64,000 nt of DNA from Branchiostoma belcheri (taxonomy: Eukaryota; Chordata; Leptocardii; Amphioxiformes; Branchiostomatidae). Below the pieces are notes generated by a model that did not search any database, was not told the DNA's origin, and worked only from the letters and a program-made list of their open reading frames with translations. The stretch is taken from NCBI RefSeq assembly GCF_001625305.1, contig NW_017803280.1, positions 361,500 through 425,499 on the forward strand, written 5' to 3'. The position numbers and the translations under genes were made by a program. Of the stretch, positions 20,916 to 35,900 are shown piece after piece (position 1 is the stretch's first letter; each line of letters begins with the position of its first letter).

Positions 20916-23900
20916 ATGAGCTACCAAGATCCCCGGTTGCCGGCGAGACCGCCCTCGGAACAGGTGGGTAGGGAAGTGGCGAAGGTGGGATTTTGAGCGG
21001 CACTTGAGTTGGAGAGCGGTGGATATAAAAATCTGCACCTGTAGTGCCAGACAATATGGCGAGACTGACACCACCGTTGTATATATGTACAGGAAGGGCG
21101 ATCAGTTTCACAAACTCGGGGTTTAATTCACAGACGATGCCGCTAAAACTGTGTTTGTTAGAGACTTTGCAACAGGTGGTTCTTGGTACTAAGCAGTTCC
21201 AGAATTCATTGTGGCATTTTGTTGGCAATCACTGCATTTTTTCGAAACATTTTGCGACTTCCGGGAGAGTGGTTTTAGTTCCTTTAGCGTTTAAGAATCT
21301 ATTATTCTTGGTTTTCTCTCAGACTATAATACAGGTATACTTTCCATTAGCTAGCTTGTATTATGGGGAAAGTATACTAATAGATTTTGCCTTGGTGTGT
21401 TGGTATAAAATGTTAACGCTCTGTCAGTTGTGTTTGTGGTTGGTTTGCGTAAACTAGCCACAAGTTTGACATAACTAGCCCAAACGTTTGGGACAAACTG
21501 CACTTTTTAGTGCTTGAAGTGAGTCTGTTTACAATTTTTACTCACTCTTCAGTAGTTTTAATGATATCATTTGGTGTCAGTGGTGTTGTAGGTAATGTAT
21601 GATATGTTTTAACTAACCAGAAACAAACTCTATTCAGATTTTAGAATGTTGAGATATGTATGCAAAAACTTCAGCCTACAGATTGAAACACCATCCTGAC
21701 AAAACCTGACAAATTTTTTGTCTACATTTGTCTCTTTTTCCCTCCCAAAACTCTTCAATTTAGGGCCAAAAGAGATGTTTATTACTTTCATTGTAAAGAT
21801 AGATATAGACAAGAGCAACAGGTGTGAATGTATTATTGTAGGCCCAGGGACATTGTATTAAATGATGGATTTCACAGTAGTAAGGAAAGGTCCAACTTTC
21901 CCACTAACCCACTGTATTATAATGTAGATAGCCTAGAATTTGCTATGATAGTAAAATGGCAGAAAATATTTGGATGGATTTTCAAATTAAAGAAACTAAA
22001 GCGTAAAAAAGAACAACTCCATTTCTGATCAATTCTAGAGCTGTGCATTTGGAAAAATGATCACGGCATGTATATTTGGCAAAACCTTGGATATTAGTAT
22101 TACTCAGTAGTATATTATTAATGCTGAAAAGACATGTTACATAGTTTTATTCTAGAACCATCCACATATTTGCCTGCATTGCTGCATGTTGCCCAGGTGA
22201 CAAATAGAATAGCTGAGACAATACAGATAAGATAAGGCTTAGGAAGATAGCACCTATTCAGATCTTACAAGTGGCTTCGATCGGATTCTGTAAAAAATGT
22301 GTGATACTTGCCTGTGTAACAGTGCAGGGGTTTATAGGCGCTACCAATTGACCTGGCCAATGGGTGGGTGCTCAAACCTTTTAGCTGAGTGGTTTGAGCA
22401 TCGGATTTTGAAGCTGGTGCTCAGGAGGTCGTGGGTTCGAACCCCAACCCGGGACCAGGGGTTTCTTTCTGTTTCTACTGCTTGCCTCTGTTTCTTACAC
22501 CTGTACTTAACCTGAACTGCCAAATTCCCCCCCCCCCCTCAGTTGTACAAATACTGCCTCAATCCATGAAATCAATTATTGTTACATGTACGTGCATTTT
22601 CACTTGTTTGACAGGATTTGCTCAACTGAATACAGTTTGTACTCAGCCCCCATACTAACACAAAGTGTACAGTGTATCAGTCAAGGGTGACTCTCCACAT
22701 ATGGCCAAAACAATAAGCAGAACTAGCAGTTCTCTTATACAACCACGTAGTGCAAACTTCCTAAAACATGCTCTTGCCTAATCTAATTAGGAACAGAGCA
22801 ACCATTGGTTACATTTGTAACATGAAGAATGTCAACAAAGTGATAGATTTATTGATGAAATTTTTTTTTTTTTTGTGTTGTAAGGCCATGTTGATTTGAT
22901 TATATGGATGACATCCTCTGGGAACCCCAAAACTGATGTGAGCGTGCAAATAAAAAAAAAAAGATTGGTAAAAAAAATGTTGCTTTCATTATGAAACCTA
23001 TGTGGTTTTGAAGGTTGAACAAATGGCACAGAGTATGGTTTGGTGAATAATCTAGTCTTCAAATTCATTTCTTTATATTTTCATCTTTTTTGGTTGATTT
23101 TGGCATTCTACGGCATTGGTATCATTTTCCAATGTTTTTTTTATTTTCAACTTACGGTATATATTTGCTCATTTTGCAACTGTTTTGTACTATTTACAGT
23201 AGGTTAAAAACATTTTTTTTAACAGCTGAAAATTCATGCGTGCATGGATGTCATCCATATAATCAAATCAACATGGCCTTAAGTTTTTAATGGACAACAA
23301 TCATTGGTTGGTTTTGATCTTTATCCTTTTACTGTGACCTTGCGATGCATTGGTTGCCAAAAGTCAAGTACATAGTCTACCTGATAACTGGACCAAGGGT
23401 TTGTTTTCACACACCTTTATTTGTAATAGTTAAACAATAGATATTGATTTAATAATTCAGGGTCCAATGTCTCGATGTTATATTCATATCATGTTACTGT
23501 AGTAATTTTCTAAATTCATGGTCATTTGGGGAGGGGACAGGAAAAAATGAAAACAACATCATGCAATATATGTTTGAAATTCATAAGAATATACACGTAC
23601 TGGTGTACAAATAATAGAATGCTAGGTAAAGAAAGCAGTCATCAGTCTATGCCTGAAGCCCTGAACAGATATTTTTACAACAATAAAAAAAAAATATTGC
23701 CTTTTTCCCAGATCAGAAAGGTTTTTCCATAGCCCAGTTCCATAGATACCAAAATGAACAAATGATTTGGACTAAAGGCTTCAGTACATTTTGAATTACA
23801 ATACAAACCTGTTTGATTACTTATAGCTTAGGTGGCGGTAAATGAAAGGGTGATTCTTTAGCATGCCAGAGTCAGTTATTATGTTTGCCAAGATGGAAAA

Positions 23901-26900
23901 TCGACCAACGACAAATAATCCTTGGCATTTTCTGGATAGTTTAGCTGGACTAGGTTATAGTAATTGCCCATTTATCTTTGAAAAGCTGTCCTTCAATTTG
24001 TTCACTAATTGACGTCAAAGGACTGTTTTTTGGGTGGTAACATTTGAAGATGAAATCTTCAAAGATTACACGGATTTAAAGGCTTAGCAAAGCAGTGTTC
24101 GGTACAACTGCAACTAGTGCTTCCAATTAAATTGCTACGTTCTTGAAGGAAATTTGAGACATCAAATGGTTTTCAATCTTAGCTTCAAGAGCTAAGTTGC
24201 AGCATGTTACCAAGTTACTCTGAATTAAGGATGTCAGATTATCACAAAATATGGGGAGATTTTCTCCTACCTAATTTTCAGGCTGTTTGACCTATGACAG
24301 CAGTGTTTACTTGGTTGCTGGGTGCTGACCCTTGTGCCTGGAGGCTAGGATGTGTCCTGTCTAACGATTGGCTTTTGTTGTCTGGCTCCTATGGCAAACC
24401 TCCTATCTTATGAGGGAAAAGATGTAATTATGTCTTTGAAGGGCACAAAACACGTGGATATAGTCAAGGTCATGAGATTTTAAAGACTTAACTGAAATTG
24501 ATATAACTTTACTGTTCTGATAAATAACTTAATTTTCTAGTTTATGATCAAGAAGTAAAAATTTTTGTAGATTATCAAAAGAACCATTATAGGAATATGC
24601 CATTAGTAGAAATGCAGGTGTGATCCCAAAGTTAGCTTTAGAGAGATCATGAATAGACAGGCTAGACCAATGATACTGCTTGTTTCTTAGACAAATAAAA
24701 CAAATAACCCTCATGAAACGTGACCAATGGACTAAGCTAAGATGGCTTCACTTAGCTTCACTCATAGTAGCAGAATCAGAGTGCTGTTTTTGTTCTTTTG
24801 TAGCTTTTTCTCAGTTGCATCAGAAAAGTAACAAATATTTCAGTGCAAGACATTTTTCACTTTCACAGATTCAAAGGAAAGGGCAAAACATTCATTTAGT
24901 ACAGCCTACCATAAAACAACAAAGCACATAGTACAGTGAAAGTAACTAATTGCAAGTGGTTTGGCGACAAGGAAAGCATCTCAACTAAAACAACTGTTGC
25001 AACAGTGAGTCTCCTGTCTCATAGAAACACTGGATCTGTTATTCACGGGACCGAATAAAACCGCACCGACAGAAAGACTCGTTTTAGTTGGTTGTGCAGC
25101 AGGGCAGTGGGGTAACGGAAACGTAACAGGATTATACATGGCGTCGCGCCGGGATAGATCCTCCAAGTTGCGCGAGAAAGAATTTTCTTTCATCCCACGT
25201 CGCCCACAAGTGCACAAGCGAAATGATAATCATGTAAGTTGTAAGGAATCAGATCTCCAAGCAGATGCAAGAATCAAGGTGACTCTCCAAACTATTTTAT
25301 GCTTGTTTTTTGGCAACATTGAGTACACCTTTCTTTGTAAGTACATTGCACTTTAAGGATTTGTCCCAGGAATAAGCTAGTAGATCCTTGCATCTGCTTG
25401 GAGTTTAGCCTGTGCATCCTATGTCCTGTTTTTGCTTTAAAGAAATTAACATAAAATTTTAAAGGTTCTTCTCAAAATTCAATGTTTTTCTTGTATGTCT
25501 CCACCAAACTACATGTACATGAATGTTAAGTCATGAAATCTCCAAGCAGATCCCTTTCGGTGGCAAGACAGTATCTATTAGCCAGAGGAGTGACCACTAG
25601 CCACAGATATAAAGAGCTTAGACCTTAGTTGTGAATTACTTTACATTGAATTACGGTCTATAACAGTTAGATCACACAAAATTGCTGAGAAGTTGTGAAT
25701 GGACAGATTTAGCACAGTGATTTAGGTACACAATTTGCACCAGCAAAGGTGTTAATGGCTTCAATATAATTGGGATCTAGACTGTCATTATGTCGTTATC
25801 ACATGTAGGTGTTAATTGGTGCCGAATGTGTACTGATATTTAATTGAGTGCAGTAGGCAAAAACTTTGTGGAATACTGAGCTTGGTGGCTTTCTGGAAGC
25901 TTTCACTATAACAATTATGATAAAAGTTGAAAACTAGGCAAGGAATAATTAATCTAAAAATCTTTTTTAATGAATAGTGATGACAACTCACCATTTAGTT
26001 GGCTCCAAGTTTCTCTTTCTAAGAAAATTTATAGCAAAACTGTTTGGAGTTCAGAGCTAAAAATTTACATGTGACCTAAAGAGATATGTATCATTACACG
26101 GAAAAACATTCAGCATCATACTATAGCCCAAAGTTTCCCTGGCAGAATCTTTAACAAACTGTCCATGTACAAAAGAGGGCTGGCATGGGGGTTAGTGATT
26201 ATGAATTACATGAAATTTTCACCGCCAATTTAATACGGATTACATTAAAGCCTCAGAGCTGATTATGACTTTATGCTTTGCATTTAATGTTCTATTACGA
26301 ATTTTGTTAATTTTGGGGGAGGCTGCCTACGGATTATCAAGACTAAATAGGCCTGATGACGCCTTACGAAAAAGGGCATGCAGGCCCCCACAAAATAGCC
26401 AGGTTTGTACATGCATACCCATGGGTCCCCTATAATCACAAAAACCACCACGCCATTGTGTGGGTCTCTTAGAAAGTGAGTGTTGATTTGGGAGATCATC
26501 CTGTTAAATAATGCAGGCATACCTACAGGGACTCCATTCTCGCTTATTGACAACTTAGTTCAGACATGCAGGTACAATAGGAGCACGGAAGATTAGTGTT
26601 TTTCATGGTAGATTTTGCAGTTACATGGTTACGGACACAGACGTTATGATGTGTTGATGCATTTCTGAAGCGTTGGATTCTTTTATGTGATAATAGATGC
26701 CAACATTGGCAGTTAAACTTATTACTTACCTTCGGAAATTTCATTCTGCTGGTATAATTTTCTGCTTTCTGCAATTATGGCATGGTTTGGTTGCTTATGG
26801 TAGAAGAATAGATCAAGTGTTAGACTTGGTAATCATGTTATACGTTCCAAAGTACACCTTATCCATTAAGTGCTTTATTTTGGAAAACGTAATTCAAAGG

Positions 26901-29900
26901 TAATAAACAGATTTATAGTAAAGTAGCACAGGAATCAAAAGAGTAAATCTAGTTAAGCATTGCGGGGAAAACATGAAATTTTCCCTAGCTTTCCCTAATA
27001 ACAACATCTATTACCAACAAATGCTGTTGCCTAGGTGTATGGGAGAATTTTCAATTGAGTCAGCGGTGTTAGTCAGCCATGTCCCCTCTTCAATAAGTAA
27101 CCAGGAGTGGTACACTTAAAGTGCTCGAGCTCGGGGTTTTTAATGGGTTTTTGTAAAGCCATCCTGCAGGCTTTTTGTTACCTGACAAAATCAAGTGGAG
27201 TTAGAGTGCTGTACATGCTAGGAAACTGTGAACCATGGCTTCCTACCTTGATTAAACTCTGATTGAATTTTGCGGAGCGAGCAAACTGTTAATTAGAATG
27301 CCGTAATCCTTGTTGCCATAGCTACTGTCCATATGGAAATGCAATGCAGTACTGAAAGCATTAGTAGTGCCTAAGTGATGGGAGGTGTTTAAATCAGACA
27401 TTTCTTGATCAATTTTTAATTTTCAATCAAAATGTACTTTGTATTTACACCGGAATATGTGTATGTGTTTTCCATAGGCACAACATTGAGGCCTTAAATT
27501 TAAACCCCAAACCTTTAAAATCAAAGTGAACAATTAAGATTTTACTGTATAGAGTACATTAGAGTTTGCAACCGGACTAACCGTGGCTTTAAATAGCATG
27601 TTTTAAACTCATGACATAGGTTAAAAGCACTATTTTAGCACAGTGTCATTGCAGAAGGCTCCCGCTTTGTACGGTTCCATCTGTCAAACTATCCTGTACT
27701 CAGGAATTGAGAAATTTAACCCCCTATGCCCTCGTTTTAATGTTTTGTCAACAACGTCACCATAGATCAACCATCGCGGCTTGCCATTTGTCTATAGTTC
27801 AGCCAGTATTTACTCAATTCCACCCCGGAAATTTGACCAACAATATCCATTATGCCCTGGACTGTTTCGTAAACTCAGAATCAAATATTATCATCTGGAA
27901 AACTTTACTGTAAACCTAGCTCAGTGTCAACTGGCTAGGCATCAAACTTGACCTTGTCTTTTTACGGACAACTTTTTTGCTTTGACAAACTCATTAACTT
28001 ATCAACCAATGTAGATAAAGATAATTGAGTGACCTAGATTGTGTTATTGGCAGCTGTTTCAACAGAAGATTGATACAGAAGCGTGATTGTTATCAGACAT
28101 GGGAGACAAAATCTACATTGTAATTTCTGTCTCAGGTCTGTCATTGGATGCTCCGATTACACACAGCCAGGGTTCGTTTTAGGGGGTCCTTTTGAGTTGA
28201 TGCAGCATTGTTTGAGAAACAATACAAGGGCACTAGAAAAAAAGGGGAGGGGGCTTGTAAGTTTGTGTTGGTATAGATAAAACCATGGAGACAAAAACTC
28301 TTTTGACGTTTAGAATTATAGGTAGCATTTGATACAGTCTGGCACAGATTCAAGCTTCTTGAAACTGTTTTACTGTTCAATTTTAAGTCCACACTAGTAT
28401 GATTTGTTGCTTCTTGGACTTTTGCAGGGTTAAACCTTGATACAATTGTAGCAAAACTGCAACAATTATGGAGATGAGGACTTTTTCAGATGTTCATGAC
28501 AAAATTTTTGGGGCTAAGAATTAACCTGAATCATGATTTATTTTTTATTTTGGCATTTGAAATCAAATTGGTGCAACATCTGTGTCCAAAATATCACCAG
28601 GGTCCATAATATCACCACCTTTTAAAGATATTTTTACTGCAACATAATTTTGGTATGCACTCTTTCACACATCAAATGTACATACCTAGGGTATGTTGCA
28701 GTAAAAATATCTTTAAGCACACTATTTCTCAAGGTGGCGATATTATGGACCCTGGTGATATTATGGACACAGATGTTAGCTTTAAGAGCTTTTAAAAGGT
28801 TAAAGCCTCCCATGTCAGTGGAAAAAAGAGATACATGGTAAAAACTGTCAAACAAGAGTTATATCTGAGTGTTCGTACAAGTCCGTCATGCACTATTTCT
28901 GTAACTCCAACAAGTCATTAGTACAAAAAAAGCAACACTCTTCATAATGGCATTCTAACCTTACCCAAAGTCATGGAACAGCGATAAGTGTACAGCTATG
29001 AAACAGTTTCAAGGTGAACAGCAATGTGGTTTCCTTGGAGATATAGGGATTACATAACACGTCACGGGGTGATGGAATGTTTCTCACAATAAACGTTGCT
29101 TGCTTGTTGAGTGCACTTCTGTTGCCAAGCATCATGTTGGTGTCAAGTATTCTACTAGAAGTTTACTAACCCCTAGTAGTGAGGTTGGGGTTTAATTTTT
29201 TTAGAGCATGTTGCTTACTTGTATTTTTGTGACCATGGCCTTCACCTTTTTTGTCCCGCTTTATACAATTGGTTATTCAAACACACCTTTCTTTACCATC
29301 CATCCTTGGTTCCTATTGGTCGAGGGCTGGTCAGCGTGGGGTGGTTTAAAGGATTGTGTTCCTTACTGGGAGTGAAGTACCGGGGTCACGGTTGAGGGAA
29401 TCTCGTTGTTCCCAACAAAACGTGTGATCGCTTTTCGTGGGTGTCCGGTGTGCGGCAGGCTTGTCGAAGCTTAGATCTGCAGACGTCGCGGGCAGATCTG
29501 TTTCAGTAAACAGGTGCCATGTCATGTAGTTGTGCGGGAAGTGCCGAAATTCAGATTTTAAGTGTATAAGATGTCAGCTGTGGCAGACTTGAAAGACAAG
29601 GAGTTGGAAAGGGTATGTAATTAGTAGTGTTAAAGCAATTAAGGCTAATTATCCTACATTTATATTGAAGTTGGATGCCAATGTTTTGTTGCTAATTATA
29701 CGTAAAAATGATAGCAATGATTCTCTCATTTTGATAATTATGAAAATTAAAGATTGAAATTCAGTGATCAAATCCTTCCCAGAGATTAACTGGATTGCAA
29801 AAAGAAATCTAGAATGCTGGACAGAATGCCAACGCATATAATTTTACATTTATTATTTTGTGTTAGACAATAAGAGTATGATGGATTTATCTATGAAGTA

Positions 29901-32900
29901 AATTAACTTTGTCACAGTTTTTCACAAGCATCTGATGTTTTGCTCTTTTTTTCCAGCTGGTAGACCTACATGTGTACGTAGTACCTGGTGATGTGTGGGT
30001 AGAGCATCTACGTCTTGTCTACAATGAAGCTGTAAAAGACACTGTATCAGCTGGTTTTGTCAGGTAAGACATGTTTTCTTGTCTTATTTTAAGTGTGCAC
30101 AGAAATTTGGTGTAATTCTATGGTAAAACCTGCACATGCATTTTCCTTTGTTTTGCAGTATTCAAATCATTTTATTGACAAATTTATTCTATAATTTGAA
30201 GAACTATTTTTTTAAACAGTCACTAAAATGCCATTGCTGTCTGTCCTTTTTTCCACCAATTACATGTAGTCTTGCATGAAATTTAGTTTGACTTCTGTGT
30301 TATTCCATTGTTTTCTTACCATTAGGAAGGTGTTAAGAAGTTTGGCGGGGGGTAGAGTGTTTACGAAAACGTGCACAGTTTGTTGTCGAGTTTTGAAGCT
30401 AGTTGCATTCAGTCCTAATCCAAAAGTCCACCGCAAAGTTTTGGCTTAGACTCCAGATTGGCATGTTTTCCAACAAGGAAAACAATTAACAACCAAACAA
30501 GTAAAAACAGCGAGCGATAAAGACGTAAATAACACGCCGGAGGATTACAGGAGATTACTGCGATGTGAAAATCGTTAATACCATGGCATCAGTTCCGGCT
30601 GCTGTCATTGACCCAATTGTTCAACTAGAACAAAACCGGGATGCCAGGCCTTTATCACAAGTTGACAATCCAGCCATAAAACTGTTTGATAAATTTGTAA
30701 ATGAAAAGCTCACGTACAGACAAAGCCATTGTCAAACCATACAATTTGCCGTAAGGTTGCTGTAGAATGATGAAAAATGATGTAATTTTGAAGCAAGTGA
30801 ATGGATGGCTGTTGATAAGTAAACGTACCAACCTTTAGCCTTGGAAACATACTATTCATACGTGACATTGTACAGTCATCATACAATACTTTTCTCTTTT
30901 GTTATTGGAGCATAATGGCCAACACTACTAAAAGGCAATACCAGTCCAGCATAGTGTGTTTTTCTTTTAAACATTAAAAGAAAGGCATTATCAAGATATA
31001 CGTGTAACATCTGTGTCCATAATATCACCAGGGTCCATAATATCACCACCTTGAGAAATAGTGTGCTTAATTAAAGATATTTTTACTGCAACATACCCTA
31101 GGTATGATTTGATGTGTGAAGGAGTGCGTACCAAAAGTATGTTGCAGTAAAAATATCTTTAAGCACACTGTTTCTCAGGGTGGCGATATTATGGACTCTG
31201 GTGATATTATGGACACAAATGCTAAATCTAAAAAAAAAGGAAGTTCTGCATTCCTGAAATCAAATGAAGAAAAAAAAACCTTTAGGTATAGAGCGATCTG
31301 GATGTACATTACAGTGAAATTCTTGCTCTGAATTATTAGTTATGGATAATTTTTTTCTCTTTTTTTTCAGAGTATTTCCTGATGTCACTATCTACAACCT
31401 TCGGGAAGAGATCGAGGAACAGCTAGGCTATGATGTCATTCCTAAAGACTTCATCTTCCTCAGAGGAGTGGGTCGAGCACTGACACAGGTTGGTAAAATA
31501 TCCAAAAATGTAATAATCCAAACATTTTCATCCAGTCTATGATACTATAGACACATATATATGCTGTCCCTACACTTCTGGTATAAAGATTTGACATAGA
31601 TTTGCCATAATATACTTAGTACATGGATACAAAAAGAAAAACTTACTAGTGAAGCTTACTGTAAGTGTTTACAGCAGTTTATTTTTGAAATGACCTCCTA
31701 AGGCCACACCAATTTAATTTGTTGTTTCTCAGATTCGCCCTGTCCATTTCTTTTCTGATTTGCAAAAAAAAAAAAAATTGGTTCTGAATCAACTGCAAAA
31801 TGCTGAATGAAAGATATATTTTGGCACCAATGGTTGAAGAAAGTCTTTCAATGCAACTTTGTTTCATTAAAAGTTTAAAATCTATTGTTTTAATTATAAA
31901 CCAGCCTGGTATGTTGACTTCATGGCTCATATTGTAACATTTCTGTCCTTCATGGGGTGCCTTGGTCTCTTTCTTTTTGCCCTATCACTTCATATTTTTT
32001 CTGAAAAATTCCAAGAAACAACAAATTAGATTGGTGTGGCCTAACTACAGATTCATGACACCACAAATATGCATTCTCAAATTGTATTCCTCTGTATCTG
32101 CACTACAAACTTGATAAACCTTGAATATCACCTTCACCCATTTATTTTGAAATTAGTCCCCACAAAAATAAATGCATCTACTGTACTAGGGAACTAAATA
32201 GAAGGCAGGCAGCTTGACAAGTTGGACATAGCAACTTAATCCCCCAAAGCTATAAAAGTCTTTCAACCACTGAAGCCACTAACACATTACCAGGCAGTTG
32301 CCCCTCCCCCAAAGTCAATGTTTGTACAAGCCTAATCACCCATGTAATGTGGCACAGCAGGGAGCTGGCTATCAGCACTATAGGGACCAAACCCTGGAAC
32401 AAATGGCCAGCTACTGGTCTTTGAATGTTTCCAGATGTCACAGGCTTGCTACTTGTAAAGACTATGCCCTCAGCAGTTTCTTTCCTTGATTTTCTAGCAA
32501 TACAGGGACCAAACCCTGGAACAAATGACCAGCTACTGGTCTTTGAATGCTTCCAGATGTCACAGGCTTGCTACTTGTAAAGACTATGCCCTCAGCAGTT
32601 TCTTTCCTTGATTTTCTAGCAATACAGGGACCAAACCCTGGAACAAATTACCAGTTACTAAAATTTGAATGTTTCCAGATGTCAGATTCTTGCTACTTGT
32701 AAAGACTATGCCCTCAGCGTGTTTCTTTCCTTGATTTTCTAGAGCATTTTAAAGTGAAGTGAATATTTTTTTTTTCATGTTAAAACATGAAAACAGAGGA
32801 ATACTAGGAAAACTTGAGGTGGGCTGTATTACTGTAACTTTCAAACTTCCTCCCAAGATTCTCTTTCTTTCAACATTATCTTTTTAGTCCAACAGCCAAG

Positions 32901-35900
32901 AACTTCTATTGGTGTGAAGTCACTGAATTCTGATGACCTTTTCAAGTTTTAAATGTCCTTATTTTTCAACAATACTAAACATTGTCTTGAAAGTAAATGC
33001 AAACTCAAGGAATGAAGCAATTTTACTCCTAAAAGTGCACAGCAACCGCAGTTTGTGGCCACCGGTTCCACTTGAAACACTGGAAACTATAAAGGGTGTG
33101 GTATATTTTGTGACAAACAGTTTAAGGGTACCATTAAAGCTGTAGAAATGATGTTGTAAAGTATCTGTGCGTGATGAACACAGTGTATTCCCAAATGGTA
33201 GCCATAGCTTTTCTACTGTTTGTTTATTCAGGCTGCAATAGAACGACAGTGTTTCCATTGTTTGGCTATCATCAAAGGCAGCGTACATTGTAATTTTCTC
33301 ATCACATGAAAAGGTCGCAATCTATCTTCATTAAATCTCTCTCTGTCCATTTACGCACGGACCACGGACCCAAATTAGTCACGTTTAGGGCAGAAACTGG
33401 TTGGGTTTTTATTGCGGCATGCTGGCAATAAAGATCTAATTTAGGACAATTCTAAACTTCTAACACAGTAATGCAATGTTGAATATAAGCACTGCCCCCC
33501 TCCCCATCTTAATGTAGATGTTGGAGTGAATTTTTTATGCACTTCTCTTGTTTTGTTAGTTTGTAGAAAACTGTAAAACATATCTGAAAAAAAACCTCTT
33601 AACACAGTGTTTCTTTTGTGATTCCAATTCACAATTTAATCAATGAAACCCATCAGAATATCAACAGTTACTGATTTTTAATCAAAATGATGCTTTTGAA
33701 ATAGTTGTATTTTTCTATCGCTTGTACAGTATGAATGCATGGCTTTGAGAGCTTTTTTGGATCATGTCCATGTACTGTAGTTTCAATATAACAACATCAA
33801 TACTGTGTATTTTGTAATCATAGTCTGCTATTTGATCTACCAACTCGCCACAATTCAAAAGTATAACTTTTGAACAAAATGACCATATGTGGCTGGATCC
33901 TGAAGTTCAATGTCACTACCTATTATTCTTCCACCTTTGCTAAGATATTTCGAGGTACATAAGCTCAAATCTGTCATGACAAGATGAAAACTGAAGGTAG
34001 TGGTTTGCTTTCCGAAGTAAATATTTGTGTGCCCTAACGACAATAACACAACAGGTTGTCCAATGTGTCACTGTCACTCAGATCACGAGGAACGCAACCC
34101 GAAACCACGCACAGAAATAGTAGAGGACCTTAAAAACCAATTTGTACACATTTCAAGACAGTATAATTGAATTAACATTGAGTTCAAAGACCGAAATTAA
34201 AGTTTAAGTGTAAGGTTGAAGTATGGTGCAGAATGCTGTGTTCACAGATGGCTGCTACCGCAGCGTCGAACAATAGACTGTTTACGTCGATGTATTGGCA
34301 GTCGTTGTGGAGACAAAGAGAGTTTAGAGTATCACGGTTGCATGACGCATGCCTAAGTACTCTCTAGCGATGAAAGAAACATGCAAGCTTTGACAGCAGT
34401 CAAAACGTTTTGAAGTGTTCTGGGTCAATTTGACAGTCAAGCCATGTATGGAAAATATCGTGTCGGAAAGTTTTGTTCAGGATATGCTTGTTGGAAACGA
34501 GTTGGAAGCGAGAAAAAAGGAAGAAAAGGAGTTGGATGCTTTTATTAGCCAGGGTCTTGCAGGGGTCATAGGAAATTTACAATAAAGTTTTATCTAAGCG
34601 GAGGTAATTTGATCAGCCCAACGTCGGCCTTGGTTGAAGGGGTTGTCAGAGACTGCATGTGTGATGCAGGCAACGCTAAACAACAGAAGATTACACAAAA
34701 GAAGGGCGGCTGGATTTAGACAATGAACAAGTCAATCATAAATGTACATGGGGGATCAAGTCAGGGTATAGGATAACTTCTGTTGTTGAATTTCTTTAAT
34801 TCAGTTTTGAACTTGAGCAACTTTGGGCAAAATTACATTTTCAGCATGACTTGTAAAATTAGACTAAAAGTATCACATGTCACTTTGATTTACTAGTACC
34901 CAATATTTATCTCAGTCGCTAAACTCAATACACAGTACAAAAAAATCTGTCCAACATAAGTGCTATAACCATGTAAGTTAACATTTGTTGGTATATATGT
35001 ATGTGTTGATATTTAAATTATACAATAAAAATTAATATAATTATTATAATATAATTATGTTTTGTTGTTTTCAGGTCAAAGGCAGACAAGAATTCCAATT
35101 GAAAGTCAAGAACTTTGTGCCTCCTTTGGTAAGTTTTGAATATTTTCAATATCTTCTTGAAAAAAAGTTCTCTTTAAATTCAACTTCCATATGAACACTT
35201 AGTGAAGGCACGTCATTTCAAACTTCATACTGAAAGTAAAAACACTGTCATGGTTTTAAATGCAGATGTCTAATAGGTTATATAAAGTATATTGGATCCT
35301 TGATATAGGCAACAGCTTGCTTGCTAATATCCTTCAGCAGTGCTTAGAAAACCTGTCAGAACTCCTGACAGTCTCTTTCATTAGTCTTCTCAGGCATTTG
35401 TCTGAGAAGCAAATTTGAGCATAGAAGTCAACATGTATTTCCAGTCCAGTGCACACAACGCTAAAGTTTCCTCACAGACAACAGGTGCAAAACTGAAGTA
35501 GGTCACCTGTGCATTTCTGTCTGGGTGTAGCAGGCCACAATCTACCCCTGGCCAGAATATACATTTGTATCTATAGGGGTAGATTCTGACTAGGGGTATG
35601 TTCTGGTCTGTTACACTGGGTATACATGTAGCTACATACTGTGAGCCTCTTTAGTTTAAGAATTCTTTATATTCTTAAGTTTTATTTTCAGTTTGCATTT
35701 GGTTTTTGCCTTTTGCCATTCATGGTAGTATAGGCTAGAGGTAATTCAGTATAAATGGAGTACAAAAAAACATAAAAAAAGATTGTCTGAAGATTTTTTA
35801 AAAATTGGACTGTACATTCAGTAAAGGGCACCAGGTATTCTTGACTCAGTCTCAAGAGAATGTTGAAGTGTTTGCCAGACTCTTATTCTTTCTGTACAAA

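Larger units (their letters stand above)
23282..28570. other. Long SPATA1 intron sequence
   Basis: Apart from the candidate exon at 25138 and the small element after it, I see no exon, RNA gene or clear repeat. Confidence 0.45.

Noticed and set aside
20896-21228. 110-codon minus-strand open frame
   Set aside because: Overlaps the plus-strand SPATA1 first exon and promoter; no start context, splice fit or recognisable domain.
22371-22455. tRNA gene
   Set aside because: A and B boxes are present but acceptor and T stems do not pair properly; better explained as a tRNA-derived SINE.
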